The position numbers and the translations under genes are program-made. The notes beneath the pieces were generated by a model. It worked only from the letters and a program-made list of their open reading frames with translations, was not told where the DNA came from and did no database searches. A stretch of DNA of 20,468 bases from Clostridium sp. CAG:914. Its GTDB lineage: Bacteria > Bacillota_I > Bacilli_A > RF39 > UBA660. Positions 15,009 to 20,468 of this stretch are shown one piece after another. The stretch spans positions 1-20,468 of the forward strand of contig FR902159.1 of NCBI GenBank assembly GCA_000437895.1, read 5' to 3'. Every line of letters begins with the position of its first letter. Positions within the stretch are counted from its first letter, which is position 1.

Positions 15009-17081
15009 TTAATTTACACCATTTTTCTTTATTATTTCTTCTGAAATTGATTTTGGAACTTCTTCATAATGATCGAATGTCATAGTATAGTTACCTCTAC
15101 CTTGAGTATTTGATCTTAGTGTAGTAGCATAACCAAACATTTCAGCAAGTGGAACCATAGCAGTAAATGCAATTGCATTTCCTCTAGATTCTTGACCAAG
15201 TGGTTTACCTCTTCTAGAAGTAATATCACCAATTACACCACCAGTATATTCATCTGGAGCCACTACTACTACTTTAACAATAGGTTCAAGAAGTACAGGC
15301 TTACATTTATTTTTCATTTCTTTAACAGCAAGAGATGCTGCAATTTTAAATGCCATTTCAGATGAGTCAACATCATGGTATGATCCATCATATAATGTAG
15401 CTTTAATATCTACCATAGGATATCCAGCAAGAACACCTGATTGTAATGCTTCTTGAAGACCCTTATCTACTACAGAGATATATTCACGAGGAACAACACC
15501 TCCAACTACATTATCAACAAATTCATAACCCTTTTCTGGATTAGGTTCAAATCTAACCCATACATGACCATATTGTCCACGACCACCAGATTGTTTAATA
15601 TGTTTACCTTCACACTCTCCCATTTGTGTAATTGTTTCACGATAAGCAACTTGAGGAGCACCAACTGTAGCTTCAACTCCAAATTCTCTTCTCATTCTAT
15701 CAATTAATACATCTAAGTGAAGTTCACCCATTCCAGAAATAACTGTTTGACCAGTTTCTGGATCAGTTCTCATTTTAAATGTTGGATCTTCTTCAGCAAG
15801 TTTTGCTAATGCAAGACCCATTTTATCTTGGTCAGCCTTTGATTTTGGTTCAACAGCTTGTGATATAACAGGTTCTGGGAAATCCATACCCTTCATAACA
15901 ACAACTTTCTTCTCATCACATAATGTATCAGCTGTCGTTGTATTTTTAAATCCAACAGCAGCAGCTATATCACCAGCAAAAACTTCTGTAATTTCAGAAC
16001 GATGATTAGCATGCATTTGTAAAATTCTTCCAACTCTTTCTTTAACACCTTTAGTAGAATTCATTACATAACTTCCACTTTTTAAAGTACCAGAATATAC
16101 TCTGAAGAATGTTAATTTTCCAACAAATGGATCTGTCATAACCTTAAATGCTAAAGCAGTAAAAGGTTCATTATCAGATGGATGTCTTTTTACTTCATTA
16201 CCCTTATCATCAAAGCATTCAATCGCCTCAATGTCTGTTGGAGCAGGTAAATAATCAATAACTGCATCAAGTAATGGTTTAATACCCTTATTTCCTAATG
16301 CTGTTCCACACATAAATGGAAAGAATTCTGCAGATAATGTTCCCTTTCTAATTGCTCTTTTTAACATAGGAACATCTATCTCTTCGCCATCTAAATATTT
16401 CATCATTAATTCTTCATCATAATCAGCAACAGCTTCAATTAATTTATTTCTATATTCAATAGCTTCATCTTTTAATTCAGCAGGTATTTCAATTTCTTTA
16501 GCATTTTCTTCTGTACTACCATCAAATTCAATAGCTTTCATTTCTACTAAATCAATAACACCTTTAAAATCAGCCTCAGCACCAATAGGAAGTTCAATAG
16601 GCAAACTCTTTGCTCCTAATCTTTCCTTGATACTATTTAAACTCATAAAGAAATCTGCACCCATCTTATCCATCTTATTAGAGAATATTATTCTAGGTAC
16701 TTTATAATCATTTGCTTGTCTCCATACTGTTTCACTTTGTGGTTCTACACCAGCTTGTGAGTCTAGTAATAAAACAGCACCATCTAATACTCTTAAACTT
16801 CTTTGAACTTCAATAGTAAAGTCAACGTGTCCTGGAGTATCTATAATATTGAATCTATAACCTTTCCAATATGCTGTCGTAGCAGCACTAGTGATAGTAA
16901 TACCTCTTTCTTGTTCTTGTTCCATCCAGTCCATTTGAGAAGCACCATCATGAGTTTCACCCATTTTGTGAATCTTTCCTGTATGGTATAGAATTCTTTC
17001 TGTACAAGTAGTCTTACCAGCATCTATATGGGCCATGATACCAATATTTCTTGTTTTTTCTAAGCTTATTTCACGAGCCAT
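15009..17081 (-). CDS. fusA: Translation elongation factor G
   Basis: A complete 690-residue EF-G, the GTPase that drives ribosomal translocation and, with RRF, ribosome recycling. The P-loop AHIDAGKTT is at 17-25, followed by RGITITSAA, DTPGHVDF and NKMDKMGADF. Domain IV contains GGRGQYGHVWVRFEP, and the C-terminus has GNYTMTFDHYEEVP. Length matches the usual 690-700. It starts 18 bp after rpsG with SD AAGGA. It is the third gene of the canonical rpsL-rpsG-fusA-tuf order. No truncation or unusual domain is seen. Confidence 0.99.
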   Translation of the reverse strand: MAREISLEKTRNIGIMAHIDAGKTTCTERILYHTGKIHKMGETHDGASQMDWMEQEQERGITITSAATTAYWKGYRFNIIDTPGHVDFTIEVQRSLRVLDGAVLLLDSQAGVEPQSETVWRQANDYKVPRIIFSNKMDKMGADFFMSLNSIKERLGAKSLPIELPIGAEADFKGVIDLVEMKAIEFDGSTEENAKEIEIPAELKDEAIEYRNKLIEAVADYDEELMMKYLDGEEIDVPMLKRAIRKGTLSAEFFPFMCGTALGNKGIKPLLDAVIDYLPAPTDIEAIECFDDKGNEVKRHPSDNEPFTALAFKVMTDPFVGKLTFFRVYSGTLKSGSYVMNSTKGVKERVGRILQMHANHRSEITEVFAGDIAAAVGFKNTTTADTLCDEKKVVVMKGMDFPEPVISQAVEPKSKADQDKMGLALAKLAEEDPTFKMRTDPETGQTVISGMGELHLDVLIDRMRREFGVEATVGAPQVAYRETITQMGECEGKHIKQSGGRGQYGHVWVRFEPNPEKGYEFVDNVVGGVVPREYISVVDKGLQEALQSGVLAGYPMVDIKATLYDGSYHDVDSSEMAFKIAASLAVKEMKNKCKPVLLEPIVKVVVVAPDEYTGGVIGDITSRRGKPLGQESRGNAIAFTAMVPLAEMFGYATTLRSNTQGRGNYTMTFDHYEEVPKSISEEIIKKNGVN

Positions 17082-17099
17082 ACTTATTTTTCCTTTCTC

Positions 17100-17567
17100 T
17101 TACCATCTATAATGAGCAAATGCCTTATTAGCTTCTGCCATCTTATGAGTATCGTCTTTTTTCTTAACACTTGCACCTATACCATTAGATGCATCAATTA
17201 TTTCATTTGCTAAATTTTCAGCCATACTATGACCATTTCTTAATCTAGCATAATTTATTAACCAACGAAAAGTTAAAGCTTGTGCTCTATCTGGTTTAAC
17301 TTCAACTGGAACTTGATAATTAGTTCCACCAACTCTTCTTGATTTTACTTCTAAAGATGGTTTAATATTATTCATAGCCTTTTCAAAAACTTCCATAGGT
17401 TCAGTATTTGTTTTAGTCTTAATTATATCAAATGCATCATATAGAATTCTTTGAGCTGTTCCTTTTTTACCATCTTTCATTATTTGATTAATTAATTTAG
17501 TTACAACTTTAGAATTGTATATTGGATCTGGTAATACATCTCTTTTTGTTGCTTGTCTCTTTCTCAT
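17100..17567 (-). CDS. rpsG: 30S ribosomal protein S7
   Basis: A 155-residue S7, which nucleates assembly of the 30S head by binding the 3' major domain of 16S rRNA and contacts the E site. Conserved segments include MRKRQATKRDVLPDP at the N-terminus, SRRVGGTNYQVPVEV in the middle and AFAHYRW at the end. SD GGGAGG lies 5 bases before the ATG. The gap to rpsL is 31 bp. In enterobacteria S7 regulates the str operon by binding mRNA between rpsL and rpsG; this short gap shows no obvious large structure for that. Confidence 0.98.
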   Translation of the reverse strand: MRKRQATKRDVLPDPIYNSKVVTKLINQIMKDGKKGTAQRILYDAFDIIKTKTNTEPMEVFEKAMNNIKPSLEVKSRRVGGTNYQVPVEVKPDRAQALTFRWLINYARLRNGHSMAENLANEIIDASNGIGASVKKKDDTHKMAEANKAFAHYRW

Positions 17568-17598
17568 ATTATCCTCCCTTCGATAGTATATATTTCAA

Positions 17599-18012
17599 TT
17601 ATTTCTTAGGTTTCTTAGCACCATATTTTGAACGACCTTGTTGTCTATTTTGAACTCCAGCAGTATCCATAGTACCACGAATAATGTGATAACGAACACC
17701 GATTAAGTCCTTAACTCTACCGCCTCTTACTAAAACAACACTATGCTCTTGTAAATTATGTCCAATTCCTGGAATATAACAAGTCACTTCAAGACCATTA
17801 GATAATCTAACCCTAGCATATTTTCTTAAAGCAGAGTTTGGTTTTTTAGGTGTCATTGTTCCAACCCTAGTACATACTCCTCTTTTTTGAGGTGAGTTTA
17901 ACTTCGTTTGTTTTCTAGCAATTGTATTTACACCAAATCCTAAAACTGGAGATTTACTCTTTCTAGTTTTTTTACTTCTTCTCTTCTTAGTCAATTGATT
18001 AATTGTTGGCAT
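17599..18012 (-). CDS. rpsL: 30S ribosomal protein S12
   Basis: A 137-residue S12 of the decoding centre, where streptomycin-resistance substitutions map. It begins MPTINQLTKKRRSKK and contains KKPNSALRKYARVRL and the conserved decoding-centre loop GHNLQEHSVVLVRGGRVKDL. I set the start at ATG 18012, which follows GGAGG with 7-base spacing. The frame stays open upstream to a TTG at 18084, but that stretch is leader sequence with three hairpins and no homology to S12. It is the first gene of the str operon, driven by the promoter at 18108-18136. Confidence 0.98.
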   Translation of the reverse strand: MPTINQLTKKRRSKKTRKSKSPVLGFGVNTIARKQTKLNSPQKRGVCTRVGTMTPKKPNSALRKYARVRLSNGLEVTCYIPGIGHNLQEHSVVLVRGGRVKDLIGVRYHIIRGTMDTAGVQNRQQGRSKYGAKKPKK

Positions 18013-18033
18013 TATAGTCCTCCTCTCTTGCAC

Positions 18034-18087
18034 ACACCCTGGTGTTTCATATATTCCTGTAAATATAAGTTTTGCCCATGACAAAAC
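18034..18087 (-). promoter_or_regulatory. rpsL leader with three consecutive hairpins
   Basis: The minus-strand 5' UTR can fold three small stems in a row. GTTTTG pairs with CAAAAC (18087-18069, seven-base loop), TATATT with AATATA (18067-18050, six-base loop), and ACAC with GTGT (18045-18034, CAGG loop). They fill the space between the transcription start and the SD. Control by a ribosomal protein or by RNA stability is possible. I do not recognise a known leader family. Confidence 0.4.
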
Positions 18088-18107
18088 CTAAATTTAACAA
18101 CGCTATA

Positions 18108-18136
18108 ATAATATCAAATTATATTTTAAAAGTCAA
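18108..18136 (-). promoter_or_regulatory. Promoter of the str operon
   Basis: TTGACT (18136-18131) and TATTAT (18113-18108) are exactly 17 bp apart on the minus strand, and the -10 carries an upstream TG one base before it (extended -10). It lies about 100 bp before rpsL. The -35 overlaps a weak hairpin, AAAAGTC with GACTTTT, that might terminate recO transcription. Confidence 0.8.
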
Positions 18137-18157
18137 TACATAATCGACGACTTTTTA

Positions 18158-18892
18158 CTATATCAACATCAATTTCTTCAAAAATTCCTTTGATTTTAAA
18201 TATAATCCCGAATACCTATCATAATAATCATCAATAAATTGATTTAATTCCCTTTTAATATTATCAGATATATCCAACTTACTTATCTTAGATATATCTA
18301 CATAATAAAACATCCTTAACAACTTAATAGTCTTAATATTTACTATTCTCTCTTCCAAAACACAATTCTTACACAAATACCCCCCTCTATAACTGGAAAC
18401 CGTAACTATATCATCTACATTTCCACAATTAACACAAGAATCAATAACAGGTTTAATTCCCAAATAATCTAGTAATTTAAGTTCCAATATATTACTAATT
18501 ACTAAAGCATCAAACCCCTCATCTATCTTCTTTAAACTATCAAGTAATAACTTATATATATCATTATTATTTTCATGTCTATAAACTTGCATACTAAGTT
18601 CTAATAAATAACAAGCATAACTTATCAAATTTATATCTTTTCTAATATGTTTAAACCCATCTATAACATCTATATCAATTAAAGTAGATAATCCCTTATC
18701 TTTATAATATAAATGAAAAATACCATAAGTTAACTTAGTAGTCATACCACCAAAATTATTTTTAACCTTCTTAGTACCTCTAGCAATAACCCCAATCAAC
18801 CCATCATCTTTAGTTAAAATATTTATTATCTTACTACTTTCTTTATAATCTACTTCACTTACTATTATTCCTTCTACTTTCTTTATCGTCAT
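18158..18892 (-). CDS. recO: DNA repair protein RecO
   Basis: A 244-residue RecO, which with RecR loads RecA onto SSB-coated single-stranded DNA in gap repair. The N-terminal OB-fold begins KKVEGIIVSEVDYKE and continues with GLIGVIARGTKK. The C-terminal helical part carries a four-cysteine zinc site, CVNC and CKNC separated by about 20 residues. Length is close to the usual 240-260. I chose ATG 18892 with GAGG 9 bases upstream; the open frame reaches a TTG at 18907 that lacks a spaced SD. The start lies inside the yqzL-like gene (38-bp overlap), so the two are probably translationally coupled. Confidence 0.95.
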   Translation of the reverse strand: MTIKKVEGIIVSEVDYKESSKIINILTKDDGLIGVIARGTKKVKNNFGGMTTKLTYGIFHLYYKDKGLSTLIDIDVIDGFKHIRKDINLISYACYLLELSMQVYRHENNNDIYKLLLDSLKKIDEGFDALVISNILELKLLDYLGIKPVIDSCVNCGNVDDIVTVSSYRGGYLCKNCVLEERIVNIKTIKLLRMFYYVDISKISKLDISDNIKRELNQFIDDYYDRYSGLYLKSKEFLKKLMLI

Positions 18893-18980
18893 TTTCTCTA
18901 GCCTCAAGTTCCTTATACTTTAAATAATACTCTATTTTACCCGTCAATTTAAACATCAAAAACAAATCATTACTCTTCAT
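18855..18980 (-). CDS. yqzL: YqzL-like small protein between era and recO
   Basis: A 41-codon gene (ATG 18980-18978, TGA 18857-18855). The N-terminal half reads FKLTGKIEYYLKYKELE, which fits the F-x-x-TG-x-I/V-x-x-YL-x-x-KE-L/I pattern that I recall for the YqzL family of Bacilli. Its position exactly between era and recO is the family's usual place. The C-terminal third is a charged tail of Asp, Lys, Arg and Asn. AGGTG lies 6-7 bases before the ATG. The gene overlaps recO by 38 bp in another frame, so part of the tail may be shaped by RecO's N-terminus. Function is unknown; co-expression with era and recO is the only clue. Confidence 0.75.
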   Translation of the reverse strand: MKSNDLFLMFKLTGKIEYYLKYKELEARENDDKESRRNNSK

Positions 18981-19028
18981 TTTAATCACCTATTATAATA
19001 ATGATATACTTTATACATTTTTATACAA

Positions 19029-19922
19029 TTAATTATCTAATTTAAAATCTTTATACCCAATTTCATTCAAATACTTCTCTCTATCACGCCACTTTTCAAT
19101 AACCTTAACAAACAATTCCAAATATACCTTCTTACCAAGTAATTCTTCTATTTCTATTCTAGCTCTCCTACCAATCTCTTTTATCATAGTACCTTGTTTA
19201 CCAATAATTATTCTCTTCAAATTTTCCCTATCTATAACAATCATAGCTTTTATATTAACAACATTCTTATCATAACTTATATCTTCTGTTACAACATTAA
19301 CACTATGTGGAACCTCTTCATGAGTTAACTCAAGTATCTTTTCCCTAATTATTTCTGATATCATAAAACTATTAGATACATTAGTCACAACATCATCTTC
19401 ATAATATTTTATATTATCCGTAAGTTTACCCTTTAAAATAGATATTAATCTATCAATATTATCCCCCTTAACGGCAGAAACAGGAACTATCTCATCAAAA
19501 TCGTATAAATCCTTATACTCTTCTATCTTATGCAATATTTCACTCTTAGGTAACCTATCTATCTTATTAATAACTAATATAACTGGTTTTGATGTATTTT
19601 TAAATAAATCAATAATAAATTTATCTCCCTTACCCAAATTCTCTGTAATATCCACAAGAAAAAGAATAATATCAACATCATCCATAGAAATATATGCTTC
19701 TTTATTTAATATTTTACCAAGTCTATTCTTAGGTTTATGAATACCTGGAGTATCTATAAAAATCATTTGTGAATCATTATCAGTATATATTCCTTGTATA
19801 ATATTTCTAGTAGTCTGTGGTTTATCAGAAGTAATCGCTATCTTTCTACCCATTATAGCATTTAATAATGTACTCTTCCCTACATTAGGTCTCCCTACTA
19901 AAGCAATAAATCCACTTTTCAT
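19029..19922 (-). CDS. era: GTPase Era
   Basis: A 297-residue Era, the essential GTPase that binds the 3' end of 16S rRNA in late 30S assembly. The G domain shows GRPNVGKS (10-17), the switch region KPQTTRNIIQG, DTPGIH and NKID. The C-terminal KH domain contains IIIGKQGTMIKEIGRRARIE. SD GGAGG sits 5 bases before the ATG. cdd ends 9 bp upstream. The usual length of about 300 is respected. Confidence 0.98.
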   Translation of the reverse strand: MKSGFIALVGRPNVGKSTLLNAIMGRKIAITSDKPQTTRNIIQGIYTDNDSQMIFIDTPGIHKPKNRLGKILNKEAYISMDDVDIILFLVDITENLGKGDKFIIDLFKNTSKPVILVINKIDRLPKSEILHKIEEYKDLYDFDEIVPVSAVKGDNIDRLISILKGKLTDNIKYYEDDVVTNVSNSFMISEIIREKILELTHEEVPHSVNVVTEDISYDKNVVNIKAMIVIDRENLKRIIIGKQGTMIKEIGRRARIEIEELLGKKVYLELFVKVIEKWRDREKYLNEIGYKDFKLDN

Positions 19923-19931
19923 ATTACCTCC

Positions 19932-20318
19932 TTATTTTAAATCATCATCTGAAAAAGGATATGGACACAACTGTGAAACTGTAAATACCCTTTCCTCACC
20001 ATTTAATCCCATTAAAACTATTTTTCCATCATCATCAAAAAATTCTGAAATAAATTGCCTACATACAAAACAAGGTGTTGATAACTTATTTCCACTTACC
20101 ATAATGTATATAGAATCAAAATCACCCTTTCTATATCCCATAGTAATAGCAGTCGTAATAGCATTTCTCTCTGAACATATAGAAGCCCCATAAGAAGCAT
20201 TCTCAACATTAACACCCATAATTTCCTTACCATCTTTCATCTTAAGTATAGACGCAACACAAAACCCAGAATATGGTGCATAAGCATTATTTAATAATTC
20301 CTTTAATCTCTCTCTCAT
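19932..20318 (-). CDS. cdd: Cytidine deaminase
   Basis: A 128-residue homotetrameric-type cytidine deaminase, which converts cytidine and deoxycytidine to uridine and deoxyuridine for pyrimidine salvage. The zinc site is visible as CSER (Cys plus catalytic Glu, about 48-51) and PCFVCRQ. The N-terminal YAPYSGFCV and the middle NVENASYG are family hallmarks. The C-terminal end PYPF is also usual. SD AGGAG overlaps the stop codon of ybeY, 10 bp before this ATG. In many Bacilli dgkA stands between ybeY and cdd; here it is absent. Confidence 0.97.
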   Translation of the reverse strand: MRERLKELLNNAYAPYSGFCVASILKMKDGKEIMGVNVENASYGASICSERNAITTAITMGYRKGDFDSIYIMVSGNKLSTPCFVCRQFISEFFDDDGKIVLMGLNGEERVFTVSQLCPYPFSDDDLK

Positions 20319-20328
20319 TTATAATCTC

Positions 20329-20468
20329 CTAACGTTTTATATTATACCCATCTAGTAATTCTTCTTGTAATGTAAACATTTTCTCTTCATCACTAACATT
20401 CATATGATCATAACCAAGTAAATGAAGTATACCATGTGTTGCTAAAAAACATAATTCTCTTTCCCTAG
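20329..20468 (-). CDS. ybeY: Endoribonuclease YbeY (3' part only)
   Basis: The gene enters from the right edge; only the last 45 residues are in the window, ending at TAG 20331-20329. They contain the signature HGILHLLGYDH, whose three histidines bind the catalytic metal, followed by the usual acidic C-terminal helix. YbeY acts in 16S rRNA 3' maturation and ribosome quality control. It is followed closely by cdd and era, a standard arrangement. The 5' end lies outside. Confidence 0.93.
   Translation of the reverse strand, partial: RERELCFLATHGILHLLGYDHMNVSDEEKMFTLQEELLDGYNIKR

Noticed and set aside
15453..15707. Plus-strand open frame inside fusA
   Set aside because: Antisense shadow of EF-G without a ribosome site or recognisable product.
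16803..17023. Open frames on both strands in the 5' part of fusA
   Set aside because: Both are alternative-frame shadows of the conserved G domain.
18013..18084. 24-residue N-terminal extension of S12 from a TTG codon
   Set aside because: The stretch has no S12 homology, contains leader hairpins, and the ATG at 18012 has a far better SD.
1..20468. Mycoplasma-type genetic code (TGA as Trp)
   Set aside because: TGA ends several genes at expected lengths and Trp is encoded by TGG.
1..20468. CRISPR array, tRNA, rRNA or mobile element
   Set aside because: No spaced direct repeats, cloverleaf, rRNA segment, transposase or integrase was recognised on either strand.

Overview
The window comes from a very AT-rich, low-GC Gram-positive (Firmicutes/Bacilli-type) chromosome. 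Every convincing gene is on the minus strand, so transcription runs from high to low coordinates. TGA is used as a stop (for example at the ends of the genes at 9797 and 10857) and TGG encodes Trp, so this is the standard bacterial code and not the Mycoplasma code. The gene order ybeY-cdd-era-yqzL-recO is typical of Bacilli. An uncultured host-associated (gut) member of the Bacilli is my inference, from the base composition plus a secreted M60-like metallopeptidase with a sortase-type anchor.

Right part, 13750-20468: housekeeping genes. The 3' end of ybeY is followed by cdd, era, a 41-codon yqzL-like gene and recO, tightly packed. A strong promoter (18108-18136) and a leader with three consecutive small hairpins then start the str operon rpsL-rpsG-fusA-tuf. 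tuf also has its own promoter candidate and ends at two tandem intrinsic terminators.

Middle, 7291-13584: a five-gene ABC cluster organised like the Bacillus subtilis ytrABCDEF operon. It encodes an ABC-2-type ATPase, a large ABC-2-type permease, a short GntR/YtrA-type repressor, a LolD/MacB-type ATPase and a double-FtsX permease. All four junctions overlap. Upstream lies a consensus promoter (TTGACA, 17 bp, TATTAT). It is followed by a perfect inverted repeat with 9-bp arms over the predicted transcription start, the probable operator of the encoded repressor.

Left part, 238-7209: a separate four-gene operon with its own promoter and terminator. It encodes a two-TM membrane protein, a secreted M60-like zinc metallopeptidase with an NPETG wall-anchor signal, and two different MacB-like proteins that each fuse an ABC ATPase to an FtsX permease. 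This gene set is the best candidate for an undescribed system. It looks like a surface protease co-expressed with a probable heterodimeric, non-canonical ABC machine and an accessory membrane protein.

The left edge, 1-237, holds the operon terminator, one doubtful 39-codon ORF and a weak promoter pointing out of the window. No tRNA, rRNA, CRISPR array, insertion sequence or origin was seen.
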